From NCBI GenBank assembly GCA_012517575.1, contig JAAYUQ010000109.1, positions 1 through 42,454 on the forward strand: DNA of 42,454 nucleotides. The letters run 5' to 3'. Both the position numbers and the translations under genes were made by a program. The notes under the pieces were generated by a model. That model ran no database searches. It was given only the letters and a program-made list of their open reading frames with translations, and was not told where the DNA came from. Positions 26,198 to 34,452 of the stretch are shown piece after piece (position 1 is the stretch's first letter; each line of letters begins with the position of its first letter). This DNA is from Bacteroidales bacterium. GTDB lineage: Bacteria; Bacteroidota; Bacteroidia; Bacteroidales; Paludibacteraceae.

Positions 26198-28072
26198 GTG
26201 AGAAGGTTTTTTTTGTTTATTTTATTTATAGCCATTGCGTTATCGGTTTGGGGAATTAATCCGCCATCGGTTCGTTATGTTAAAACGTGGAAAGTTTCCG
26301 ATTTATTGGGCATGGCGGATTCCGTACAGGTAGATACGCTGCATTTGAACTTTCAGGATGAGAATCCGATAGATCGTTTCAGCATTGCTAATTCGTATAA
26401 TGGAAACTTGGGTTCGCCTATTCAATCGAAATTATATTTCAACCGGCCTGAGAGTAGCGATTTTATTTTTTCTGATGCTTTTTATCCCTATCTCACCGAC
26501 ATGCAAAGTGCCCTATTTTACAATACCAAAACTCCTTTCACAAAAATTGTTTACAATACCGGTGGCAGTAATTACCGTCAAGAAGATCAAATCAAATTTC
26601 TGTTTACTTTTAATGCCAACAAGCGATTGAATTTCGGAACTACGCTCGATTATATTTATTCGGTAGGTGAATATGCCAATCAGGCTGCCAAACGCTTTAC
26701 GGGTTCATTGTTTGGTAGTTATAACGGAAAGCATTACAGCGCCGTAGGTTTGGCTGCAGTCAACAATATGTTCAATCATGAAAATGGAGGAATTAGCGAT
26801 TCTTCCTATATTTATGAACCCATTGGTGTAAAAACGCAGGATATTCCGGTCAATATAGATGGATATTCCACTTTTCGAAAAAATGTTTTCTTTTATCACC
26901 AAGAATATACAATTGGTTTCGATAGGGTAACAAGAATTTCGCCCGATTCGGTCAGGAAAGAATATGTGCCGGTTACACATTTTGGTCACACCATAAAATA
27001 TGAAGATCCCAGAAAACGCTATTATGAAGCGAGTGTTGAAAAAGATTTTTATAAAAATACTTATTTGCCATTTACACAAACTAACGATACGGCAGCTTTA
27101 CAAACATTGACCAATACCGTTTCGGTAGGTATTGCCGAAGAGTTTAACAAATGGATGCGTTTTGGATTGACGGGGTTTGTGGAAAACGAATTGCAACGAT
27201 TCACATACAATGTGGATTCCCTTATTGAAAAGAAAAACGAGTCGAACACAAAAGTGGGTGGTATTTTATCCAAACAGCAAGGTGAAAGATTCAGATACAA
27301 TATTTTGGGCGACATTTATTTGCTCGGGTATAAACGCGGCGATTTTTCGATAAAAGGACAGGTTAACGGGTTTTTCAAAGTGTGGAAAGACAGTATTGTG
27401 CTTTCGGCCAATGGTTTTGTCCGGAGTGATGAACCCTCTTATTTTTTAAATCATTACCAATCGAACCATTTCAGATGGGAAAATAATTTTGATAAAATTT
27501 ACCGTACCAATGTCGGGGGAACTTTTTCCATTCCGACTCGAGAATTTTCTGTGAATGTTTCCGTAGAAAACTTGACCAAGTATGTGTATTTTAATTCTGA
27601 AGCATTGCCCGAGCAATATGGAGGAAATATTCAGGTGATTGCGGCCAACCTGAAAAAGGATTTTCATGTTGGAAATTTTGTTTTGGAAAACAATGTGGTA
27701 TATCAATTGAGTTCACAGGAAAGTATATTGCCTCTGCCAACTTTGACCCTGTTTCATAATCTTTATTTTAAAAATTTATGGTTCAACGTGCTAAGTGTCC
27801 AGTTGGGTGCAAATGTTCGTTATCATACTGCCTATTATGCTCCATGCTACATGCCTGCTATAGCTCAATTTTATACCCAATCGGAAACCAAAGTCGGGAA
27901 TTTTCCGGTGGTAAATGTGTATGCTAATTTTCATTTGAAACAAGCTCGATTCTTTGTAGAATATTTCCATGTGAATCAATTGTTTATGAATCATGCTTAT
28001 TTTTCTATGCCGGACTATCCAATCAATCCTGCCATATTTAAAATCGGCGTAGCTACCAATTTTTACAATTGA
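26198..28072 (+). CDS. Putative porin (Porin_10 family)
   Basis: This 624-residue protein has a signal peptide (about 1-18) and then repeated amphipathic beta strands, with family-like segments DSVQVDTLHLNFQDENPIDRF, SSDFIFSDAFYPYLT, IVYNTGGSNYRQEDQIKFLF and FGTTLDYIYSVGEY. These match the large Porin_10 proteins of Bacteroidota, predicted outer-membrane barrels of unknown cargo. It lacks the plug domain of TonB receptors. The start is GTG at 26198; no nearby in-frame ATG would keep the signal peptide. A solute-binding protein gene follows after 50 bp and is likely cotranscribed. Confidence 0.8.
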   Translation: MRRFFLFILFIAIALSVWGINPPSVRYVKTWKVSDLLGMADSVQVDTLHLNFQDENPIDRFSIANSYNGNLGSPIQSKLYFNRPESSDFIFSDAFYPYLTDMQSALFYNTKTPFTKIVYNTGGSNYRQEDQIKFLFTFNANKRLNFGTTLDYIYSVGEYANQAAKRFTGSLFGSYNGKHYSAVGLAAVNNMFNHENGGISDSSYIYEPIGVKTQDIPVNIDGYSTFRKNVFFYHQEYTIGFDRVTRISPDSVRKEYVPVTHFGHTIKYEDPRKRYYEASVEKDFYKNTYLPFTQTNDTAALQTLTNTVSVGIAEEFNKWMRFGLTGFVENELQRFTYNVDSLIEKKNESNTKVGGILSKQQGERFRYNILGDIYLLGYKRGDFSIKGQVNGFFKVWKDSIVLSANGFVRSDEPSYFLNHYQSNHFRWENNFDKIYRTNVGGTFSIPTREFSVNVSVENLTKYVYFNSEALPEQYGGNIQVIAANLKKDFHVGNFVLENNVVYQLSSQESILPLPTLTLFHNLYFKNLWFNVLSVQLGANVRYHTAYYAPCYMPAIAQFYTQSETKVGNFPVVNVYANFHLKQARFFVEYFHVNQLFMNHAYFSMPDYPINPAIFKIGVATNFYN

Positions 28073-28122
28073 TTTTTACTGGAAATAAAGTGATGAATTT
28101 TAGTTCAACATTTTTTTGAATC

Positions 28123-28926
28123 ATGAAAAGAAGTTTTCGAATAGCAATTTATTCTGTGGCAATTATAATTTTGATGGTCGGAGCATGGGCTGTTTTTCAT
28201 GAAAAACCCGTGCACGATTTACCGGCAATGTTGAAATCGGGAAAACTCTATGTTGTTACCGACAGTAGCCGGATGGGTTTTCGGCTGGAAGGCGACAGTG
28301 TGTATGGTTTCCAATACGAAATTGCTAAAACATTTGCTGATAAGTTGGGTTTGACACTGGTTGTGAGCCCGGAAAATAATTTTGAATCCTGCTTGAAAGG
28401 ATTGACAAATGGCGATTACGATATTTACGCCAGTTTTATTCCGGTAACGACCGAATGGAAGAATGATGTTTCTTTTAGCATTCCGCTCAATACATCGCGT
28501 TTGGTTTTGGTACAAAAAAATTACCCAGATTCCTTGAAACAATTGATGAAAAAGAACCAACAAGATTTAGCTGGCGATACGATATATGTACCAAAAATGA
28601 CGCCACACAAATTGCGATTGAAACATCTTTCGGACGAAATAGCCGATACCATTCATATTGTCGAAGTTCCCAATGTTAATCTGGAACAATTGGGGGAATG
28701 GGTTGCGCTCGGAAAAATCAGATTGACTGTTTGTGACGAAAGAGAAGCCCAGCATCTAAAATTAACTTATCCTCAGCTTGACATTTCACTTCCACTTGGG
28801 TTCGATCAGCATTACGCATGGATGGTGGATAAGGAATCGAAGTTGCTGCTTCAGCAATTGAACGATTTTCTTAAAGATTTTATTGGAAGTTCGGCCTATT
28901 GGAATATCTACCGAAAGTATTACTGA
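28123..28926 (+). CDS. Family 3 solute-binding (MltF-N-like) protein
   Basis: This 267-residue protein has one N-terminal hydrophobic segment (about 8-25), so it is membrane-anchored or exported. The rest follows the SBP_bac_3 pattern: KLYVVTDSSRMGFRLEGDSV, FQYEIAKTFADKLGLTLVVS, LTNGDYDIYASFIPVTTEW and the C-terminal FLKDFIGSSAYWNIYRKYY. This is the N-terminal sensor half of MltF-type lytic transglycosylases, but the SLT catalytic domain is absent. No ABC transporter genes are adjacent. It probably binds an amino acid or a muropeptide; the ligand is not known. Confidence 0.75.
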   Translation: MKRSFRIAIYSVAIIILMVGAWAVFHEKPVHDLPAMLKSGKLYVVTDSSRMGFRLEGDSVYGFQYEIAKTFADKLGLTLVVSPENNFESCLKGLTNGDYDIYASFIPVTTEWKNDVSFSIPLNTSRLVLVQKNYPDSLKQLMKKNQQDLAGDTIYVPKMTPHKLRLKHLSDEIADTIHIVEVPNVNLEQLGEWVALGKIRLTVCDEREAQHLKLTYPQLDISLPLGFDQHYAWMVDKESKLLLQQLNDFLKDFIGSSAYWNIYRKYY

Positions 28927-29009
28927 ATAAAATTTTAATGGACAGAGCTTGCTTTTTCAGCTATTTATTTGATTCAAAATAAAACAGAATATAAAAACTT
29001 TTCACGACT

Positions 29010-29927
29010 ATGCCGTTAAATATACCAAAATCGATGCCGGCTGTTGAAATATTAAGGCAGGAAAATATTTTTGTGATGGATTCCGAAAGGGCATCGAGCC
29101 AAGAAATCAGACCACTGAAAATTGTAATTCTGAACCTGATGCCACTCAAAATTACAACCGAAACCGATTTGATTCGCTTGCTTTCCAATTCTCCCCTGCA
29201 GATTGAAATAGATTTTCTTCAATTGAAATCGCACACTCCGAAGAATACGCCTATTGAACACATGATGGCTTTTTACAAAACTTTTGATGCCATTGAAGCA
29301 AGTAATTACGATGGGATGATGATTACGGGGGCTCCGGTAGAACAGCTCGAATACGAAGAAGTTACTTATTGGCCTGAAGTTCAAGAGATATTTGACTGGT
29401 CGCGCAAGCATGTAACTTCAACCATGTTTATTTGTTGGGCAGCACAAGCAGGATTGTACCATTTTTATGGTATTCCAAAATATCCATTGGAGAAGAAAAT
29501 GTTTGGTGTATTCGAACACTATATTCATAATCCGCAAAATCCCATTTTTCGTGGTTTCGACGACGTTTTTTATGTGCCTCACAGTCGTTATACCGAAGTC
29601 AGGGCTGAGGATATCGAAAAAAATCCGGAACTTGTTTTGCTTTCCGAATCGGACGAATCGGGTGTTTATATGGTAATGGGACGCAACGGAAGAGAATTTT
29701 TTATTACGGGGCATTCGGAATATTCGGCTACTACTCTGGATGATGAATATAAAAGAGATTTTGCAAAAGGTTTGCCTATCGACATGCCAAAAAATTATTA
29801 CAGAGAAAATAATCCTGCCAATGAACCTCTGGTTCGGTGGAGAAGTCATGCCAACCTTTTATTTACCAACTGGTTGAATTATTTCGTTTATCAGGAAACA
29901 CCTTACGACCTTTCGAGCATTCACTGA
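29010..29927 (+). CDS. metA: Homoserine O-acyltransferase MetA (predicted acetyl-CoA type)
   Basis: This 305-residue protein matches the MetA family over its full length. The catalytic cysteine is C142 in FICWAAQAGLYHFYG, and H235 and E237 lie in TGHSEY. Position 111 in TGAPVEQLEYEEV is Glu. In the family Glu111 goes with acetyl-CoA use and Gly111 with succinyl-CoA, so this is predicted to make O-acetylhomoserine, the first committed step from homoserine to methionine, in the cytoplasm. Database names will often say succinyltransferase. It is followed by a strong terminator. Confidence 0.94.
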   Translation: MPLNIPKSMPAVEILRQENIFVMDSERASSQEIRPLKIVILNLMPLKITTETDLIRLLSNSPLQIEIDFLQLKSHTPKNTPIEHMMAFYKTFDAIEASNYDGMMITGAPVEQLEYEEVTYWPEVQEIFDWSRKHVTSTMFICWAAQAGLYHFYGIPKYPLEKKMFGVFEHYIHNPQNPIFRGFDDVFYVPHSRYTEVRAEDIEKNPELVLLSESDESGVYMVMGRNGREFFITGHSEYSATTLDDEYKRDFAKGLPIDMPKNYYRENNPANEPLVRWRSHANLLFTNWLNYFVYQETPYDLSSIH

Positions 29928-29950
29928 AAATTTTTTTTCCGTCATTTTTT

Positions 29951-29999
29951 AAACGCTTTGCAAATACGGAACGATCCGGGCAAAGCGTTTTTTGTTTTT
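29951..29999 (+). terminator. Terminator of metA
   Basis: The 11-bp perfect stem AAACGCTTTGC/GCAAAGCGTTT (29951-29961 and 29980-29990) is followed by TTTG and a T-run. Confidence 0.88.
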
Positions 30000-30018
30000 A
30001 AAAAATAGGGTGCAAACA

Positions 30019-30061
30019 GCAAATATAATGAACATAAGTTCAAAATAATTTATATATTTGC
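30019..30061 (+). promoter_or_regulatory. Promoter with inverted repeat before the DUF134 gene
   Basis: TATATTTG at 30053-30060 is a full -7 match 26 bp upstream of the ATG. Its nine-base form TATATTTGC (30053-30061) is the exact reverse complement of GCAAATATA at 30019-30027, giving an inverted repeat with a 25-bp spacer. It may mark a regulator site overlapping the promoter, or be chance in AT-rich DNA. Confidence 0.45.
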
Positions 30062-30085
30062 AGTTTTAAAAAAAGGATAAGAACT

Positions 30086-30484
30086 ATGGCACGTCCTCCA
30101 CAAAAACGTAAAATGGAATCGCCTCCGCTTATGATGGGTTACAAACCTTTTGGCATTCCCCGACAGAAATTGGACAAGTTGGAACTGCATTTCGACGAGT
30201 TTGAAGCCATTCGTTTGCTTGATTATGAAGGAATGACGCAGGAAGAAGCAGCGGATCACATGAATGTTTCGCGACCTACTTTGACGAGAATCTACGAATC
30301 GGCCAGAAAGGCCATTGCACAAGCGCTGGTCGAAGGAAAAATGATTGTAATTGAGGGTGGAAATATCGAGTTTGAGCAACACTGGTTTCGTTGCAAATGT
30401 TGCTATCAATTGGTAAAGGAAGGTGAAAATCATGTACATCAAACAAATTCGGACGAAAACGATTTATTACCCATAGAAAGTTAG
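30086..30484 (+). CDS. DUF134 family DNA-binding protein
   Basis: This 132-residue protein has the DUF134 signature: basic N-terminus MARPPQKRKM, KPFGIPRQKLDKLELHFDEF, and a sigma-70-region-4-like helix-turn-helix, GMTQEEAADHMNVSRPTLTR followed by IYESARKAIA. The C-terminal RCKCC may bind metal. It is probably a small cytoplasmic transcription regulator; family targets are mostly unknown. The next gene, 48 bp downstream, is a ZIP metal transporter, so metal-linked regulation is a reasonable guess. An inverted repeat overlaps its own promoter. Confidence 0.88.
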   Translation: MARPPQKRKMESPPLMMGYKPFGIPRQKLDKLELHFDEFEAIRLLDYEGMTQEEAADHMNVSRPTLTRIYESARKAIAQALVEGKMIVIEGGNIEFEQHWFRCKCCYQLVKEGENHVHQTNSDENDLLPIES

Positions 30485-30531
30485 AAGTATTTTTCCGGTC
30501 AAATTAATTGTGAATCAATACAAAAGAAATT

Positions 30532-31278
30532 ATGACGCAAAGTTTTATTTTTACGGTTATCGCTCTATTTTTGGGAAGTGTCGGCAGCGTATTGTTGTCC
30601 GGATTAATTTTATTATTGAAAGAGCAGCATTTGCAGAGAATTACACATTTGTTGACTTATCTGGCAGGAGGTACATTGCTTGGCTCGGCTTTGTTGGGAA
30701 TGATTCCTGAAGCTGCGGGCATGCTGGAAATCGGAAAAGTATTGAATGTGGTGCTTGCAGGGATTATTTTTTTCTTCGTACTCGAAAAAATTATTTTATG
30801 GCGGGTTTGTTCCGATGCTTCGTGCGAAAGAAACTTTCATGCGGCTGCCCCGATGGTTTTGTTTGGTGATGCTTTTCACAATGCGATTGACGGAGTGATT
30901 ATAGCGGCAGCATTTTTAACATCCAACAATTTTGGATGGCTGGTAACCTTGTCGGTGGTTTTTCATGAAGTGCCGCAGGAATTGGGAGATTTCGGAATCC
31001 TGTTAAGAAGCGGAATGAAACGTTCCAAAGCATTATTTTACAACGCTTTATCCGGAGCGTCGGCTTTGCTGCTCGGAATAGTGGCTTATTTTTCGCTCAA
31101 TTTTGCCAAGTCTTTGATTCCTTATGCCTTGGCATTTTCTGCTGCCAGTTTTTTGTACATAGCTTTAGCCGATTTAATACCCGAAATGCACAGAAAAACG
31201 TCAGTCAAGGAGTCGATGGTGCAGATTTTCTTTATTTTGTGCGGAATTATGCTGATTTATTTTTTTGGAAGAGATTAG
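30532..31278 (+). CDS. ZIP family metal transporter
   Basis: This 248-residue protein has about eight hydrophobic segments and the ZIP metal-site motifs: GDAFHNAIDG (H116, N117, D120) and VFHEVPQELGDFGIL (H145, E146, E150). These form the binuclear centre in the membrane core. It moves divalent metal, typically zinc, iron or manganese, into the cytoplasm. The loop between segments 3 and 4 holds CSDASCERNFH, which may bind metal. It lies 48 bp after a DUF134 regulator and probably shares its transcript. Confidence 0.92.
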   Translation: MTQSFIFTVIALFLGSVGSVLLSGLILLLKEQHLQRITHLLTYLAGGTLLGSALLGMIPEAAGMLEIGKVLNVVLAGIIFFFVLEKIILWRVCSDASCERNFHAAAPMVLFGDAFHNAIDGVIIAAAFLTSNNFGWLVTLSVVFHEVPQELGDFGILLRSGMKRSKALFYNALSGASALLLGIVAYFSLNFAKSLIPYALAFSAASFLYIALADLIPEMHRKTSVKESMVQIFFILCGIMLIYFFGRD

Positions 31279-31403
31279 CTATCGGTTTTTTCTACTAAAA
31301 TTTTTATCAAAGTGAAAAATATTAATTATCTGTTTTTCGCATTGAAATTTCTCGCCACGAGAAGGTGTTGTGGAAAAAGAATAGGAACATTGCTCCATTT
31401 CAT

Positions 31404-32249
31404 TTACAAAACATGTTTTTCGGCGTGATAGGAAGATCGCACGAAAGGTCCACTTTCAACATGTCTGAATCCTTTTGCCAAACCGATTTGCCGATATTCT
31501 TCAAATTTTTTTGGAGATATGTATTCATGAACGGGAATATTTTTTCGCGAAGGTTGCAAATATTGTCCAATGGTCAGAACGGAACAACCCGCTTTCAAAG
31601 CATCATCCATCAATGTAAATATTTCGGTTTCCGTTTCTCCCAAACCAACCATGATTCCCGTTTTGGTTGTTATTCCGCATGAAGAAACATAATTCAACAC
31701 TTTCAGGCTTGTTTCGTATTTTGCTTTGGAACGAATTTTTGGCGTCAGGCGGCGGACGGTTTCGAGATTGTGTGAAATAATGTTCGGTTTTTCGGCAATA
31801 ACCAAATCAAGCAATGTCGTGTCGCCATCAAAATCGGGAATCAATGTTTCCAGTGTTACTTCAGGATTTAAAGTTTTAATTGCCTGAATGGTTTTTGCCC
31901 AATGCGATGCACCTTTGTCGGGCAAATCGTCTCTGTCCACCGAAGTGATAACGGCATGCTGCAAATTCAATAATTGTATGCTTTGTGCAATTCGTTCAGG
32001 TTCTGCAGGGTCGGGAGGCATGGGTTCACCGGTGAGCGTATTGCAAAATCGGCATGCACGCGTGCATATTTCTCCCAAAATCATTAGCGTAGCCGTACCT
32101 TTATTCCAGCATTCGCTTTGATTGGGACATCGTCCACTGGTGCAGATGGTGTGTAATCCGTTTTTTTCGATGATTTGATGAACTTCCGAAAAAGTCGATT
32201 CGCTATGCAATTTTGTCCTTATCCAATCCGGTTTTCGCTGAAAATTCAT
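31404..32249 (-). CDS. lipA: Lipoyl synthase
   Basis: A radical SAM enzyme of 281 residues if started at ATG 32249. It inserts two sulfurs into octanoyl groups on lipoate-dependent enzymes in the cytoplasm. The auxiliary cluster ligands are in CTSGRCPNQSECW (C36, C41, C47), the radical SAM cluster ligands in CTRACRFC (C62, C66, C69), and the C-terminal RSSYHA is the conserved serine motif. A TTG eight codons upstream is an unlikely start. The upstream RluA-family gene ends 24 bp before this ATG, so the two are probably cotranscribed. No lipB is nearby. Confidence 0.95.
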   Translation of the reverse strand: MNFQRKPDWIRTKLHSESTFSEVHQIIEKNGLHTICTSGRCPNQSECWNKGTATLMILGEICTRACRFCNTLTGEPMPPDPAEPERIAQSIQLLNLQHAVITSVDRDDLPDKGASHWAKTIQAIKTLNPEVTLETLIPDFDGDTTLLDLVIAEKPNIISHNLETVRRLTPKIRSKAKYETSLKVLNYVSSCGITTKTGIMVGLGETETEIFTLMDDALKAGCSVLTIGQYLQPSRKNIPVHEYISPKKFEEYRQIGLAKGFRHVESGPFVRSSYHAEKHVL

Positions 32250-32273
32250 ATCTGTTTTGAATGATGATAACAA

Positions 32274-32963
32274 TTATTCTTTTTCTTTTTGCAATTCCTC
32301 GAAAAATAGCCATAACTTGTCGTCTTGAGGTACCGGAGCAACAATTTGTATCCAATTTTTTGACACAGGATGAACGAATTCAATTTTTCGGGAGTGAAGG
32401 CTAATTCCTCCATTGGGATTGGAGCGCGGAAAGCCGTACTTTAAATCTCCCCGAATGGGACAGCCGATTTTTGCCAGCTGACAGCGAATTTGATGATGTC
32501 GTCCGGTTTCAAGTTGAATTTCAAGCAAATAATAATGATCAGAATTTGCCAGAAGCTTGTAGTGCAGGATCGCATTTTTGGCATTGTTTACCGGTCGATC
32601 GAAAGCTGTAGATTTGTTGTTGACTTCGTTTCTTACCAAATAATGTTCCAGTGTATCCACCATTTTTGGTGGTTGATGTTGAACAATAGCCCAATAAGTT
32701 TTTTTTATTTCGTGATTTTGAAACATTTCGTTCAGTCTGGCCAGTGCTTTGTTTGTTTTTGCAAACAGTACAACTCCGCTCACCGGACGATCGAGTCGAT
32801 GGGTTACGCCCAAAAAAACATTCCCCGGTTTGTCGTATTTGTTCTTTAAAAAATTTTTCACCATTTCTGAGAGTGGTTCGTCTCCGGTTTTATCGCCCTG
32901 CACAATCTCCGAAACTGTTTTATTTACGGCAATAATGTGATTGTCTTCGTACAAAATTTCCAT
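32274..32963 (-). CDS. RluA-family pseudouridine synthase, without S4 domain
   Basis: This 229-residue protein begins directly with the catalytic domain (ILYEDNHIIAVNK). It carries the active-site motif HRLDRPVSGVVLFAKT (catalytic Asp in HRLD) and the block ETGRHHQIRCQLAKIGCPIRGDLKYG. The lack of an S4 domain groups it with RluA or TruC-like enzymes rather than RluC/RluD. It modifies rRNA or tRNA; the site is unknown. It lies between rlmB and lipA in a leftward group of housekeeping genes. RlmB upstream makes an RNA-modification neighbourhood. Confidence 0.9.
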   Translation of the reverse strand: MEILYEDNHIIAVNKTVSEIVQGDKTGDEPLSEMVKNFLKNKYDKPGNVFLGVTHRLDRPVSGVVLFAKTNKALARLNEMFQNHEIKKTYWAIVQHQPPKMVDTLEHYLVRNEVNNKSTAFDRPVNNAKNAILHYKLLANSDHYYLLEIQLETGRHHQIRCQLAKIGCPIRGDLKYGFPRSNPNGGISLHSRKIEFVHPVSKNWIQIVAPVPQDDKLWLFFEELQKEKE

Positions 32964-33015
32964 GCGAAAATAAAGCTTTTTGAAGCAAATATTTTGTAAA
33001 TGTCTTGGTAGAATT

Positions 33016-33786
33016 TTATTGGTTTTTCGGTTTTCGTTGTCTGATGACTTCGTAAATCAAAACTCCTGCAGCTACTGAAACGTTGAGAGAGGAAATTTTT
33101 CCAAAAATTGGAATTTGGACTTTTTCGTGACATAGCTGTAACAATTCCGTACTTATGCCTTCATCTTCCGAACCTAAAATGATGGCAGTGGGTTCGTTAA
33201 AATCTACTTCCGTATAATTTTTTTCTCCCTTTTCGGTAGCAGCTATCAGTTTAATGCCCGATAAAGAAAGAAATTGAAGCGTTTCTAATAAATTGATTTC
33301 GCGACATACCGGAATAGAAAGTAAAGCTCCGGCAGAAGTTTTTACGGCGTCAGAAGTAATGGAAACTCCACCTCTGGCAGGAATGACAATGGCATCCACG
33401 CCTGCACATTCGCAAGTTCGGGCTATTGCGCCAAAATTCCGAACATCGGTTATTCCATCCAGAACTACCACGAAAGGTGTTTTTCCTGCTTCGTAAATTC
33501 CCGGAATTATATCTTCGATACGCTGATAGGTAACAGGCGATGTAAATGCAATAACACCCTGATGATTTTTATCGGTAAATTTGTTCAATTTTTCCAATGG
33601 TACAAATTGTACCGGAATGTGAAGTCCTTTGGTAGCAGCGAAAAGTTCACGTGAAATTTCATTGCTCATGTCGCGTCGCAACAAAATTTTGTCTATGTCT
33701 TTGCCGGCTTGTATGGCTTCCAATACCGGTCGAATGCCGAAAATCATTTCTTTTTCGGGTCGTCTTTTGTTTTTGTAGATAGTCAT
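33016..33786 (-). CDS. rlmB: 23S rRNA (guanosine-2'-O-)-methyltransferase RlmB (TrmH/SPOUT family)
   Basis: This is a 256-residue protein from ATG 33786, which precedes MTIYKNKRRPEKEMIFGIRP; an upstream in-frame start at 33882 would overlap the preceding gene and adds no family sequence. The N-terminal substrate-binding domain (about 14-90) is followed by the knotted SPOUT domain with NFGAIARTCECAGVDAIVIP, IILGSEDEGIS and SSLNVSVAAGVLIYE, the three TrmH motifs. It should methylate G2251-equivalent in 23S rRNA using SAM. Twenty-five bp separate it from the small upstream gene. Confidence 0.9.
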   Translation of the reverse strand: MTIYKNKRRPEKEMIFGIRPVLEAIQAGKDIDKILLRRDMSNEISRELFAATKGLHIPVQFVPLEKLNKFTDKNHQGVIAFTSPVTYQRIEDIIPGIYEAGKTPFVVVLDGITDVRNFGAIARTCECAGVDAIVIPARGGVSITSDAVKTSAGALLSIPVCREINLLETLQFLSLSGIKLIAATEKGEKNYTEVDFNEPTAIILGSEDEGISTELLQLCHEKVQIPIFGKISSLNVSVAAGVLIYEVIRQRKPKNQ

Positions 33787-33811
33787 GAAATTTTTTTTTT
33801 CAATTTCTAAT

Positions 33812-34216
33812 TTAAAGAAGTTTTTCATTGATTTCGCCGATGCGCATTTCTCTTTCAAAAGAAAAAGTTTTGTCTTTTTCATTCAATAACCGATACAGTT
33901 CCAAAGTCTTTCTGTAAAAACTGTGGGCTTCGGCAGACTGTCGATTTTGTTCAAAAGCATTGGCAGTTTCGTAAGTTAATTGAACCAGTAAATCCAGAAT
34001 AGAAGCTGAATAGTTCGCTTTACGAATCGTTTCCGAAAATTTTTCTGTCGGTTCAACAGTCAATTCTTTCAAGTCGACATTTAATAGTTCACGATAAGTG
34101 CCGTCCGCCATTTTTAGTGCATCTTCGGGAAATCCGCTGTCGCGAAACCCCAACATGGCTGCAATAACGCGGCTCAACTTTTCGAGATATTTCAATAAAT
34201 AATCTTCAGTTGGCAT
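33812..34216 (-). CDS. Small conserved helical protein (possibly DUF6483-like)
   Basis: This 134-residue protein is predicted to be all alpha-helical, with no signal peptide or membrane segment. It begins MPTEDYLLKYLEKLSRVIAA and contains a TPR-like stretch (TANAFEQNRQSAEAHSFYRK) in the second half. I do not recognise it with certainty; the N-terminal DYLLKYLEKLSRVIA pattern is reminiscent of DUF6483. It has a TACCTTTG promoter element about 55 bp upstream and probably leads the rlmB, pseudouridine synthase and lipA group. Confidence 0.65.
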   Translation of the reverse strand: MPTEDYLLKYLEKLSRVIAAMLGFRDSGFPEDALKMADGTYRELLNVDLKELTVEPTEKFSETIRKANYSASILDLLVQLTYETANAFEQNRQSAEAHSFYRKTLELYRLLNEKDKTFSFEREMRIGEINEKLL

Positions 34217-34270
34217 TTTTGTTCAGATAATACAATGAATTTTCAGATCTATGTATTTCAATTTTTCTTG

Positions 34271-34278
34271 CAAAGGTA
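34271..34278 (-). promoter_or_regulatory. -7 promoter element (TACCTTTG)
   Basis: The minus strand reads TACCTTTGCAAG, a full TAnnTTTG match about 55 bp upstream of the small helical protein gene that leads the leftward rlmB group. Confidence 0.5.
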
Positions 34279-34390
34279 GCCAAATTATTGCATTTCTTTT
34301 TTATTGGATAAAATAAATACCCTATTTCATTGACAGGTAAAAGAATATGGCCTGATTCGTAAATTTTTAACAACATGAAGTTTTTTGAAT

Positions 34391-34398
34391 TATCTTTG
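34391..34398 (+). promoter_or_regulatory. -7 promoter element (TATCTTTG) of the EamA gene
   Basis: TATCTTTGCA matches the consensus 55 bp before the GTG start. No -33 box at normal spacing. Confidence 0.5.
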
Positions 34399-34452
34399 CA
34401 AAAATTTTTCTATAAAATATTGTTTGACGAATATCAAATTTTACAATAAAAA

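Noticed and set aside
33787-33882. Upstream extension of rlmB to 33882
   Set aside because: It overlaps the preceding gene and the added residues are not part of the RlmB family; ATG 33786 fits the domain start.
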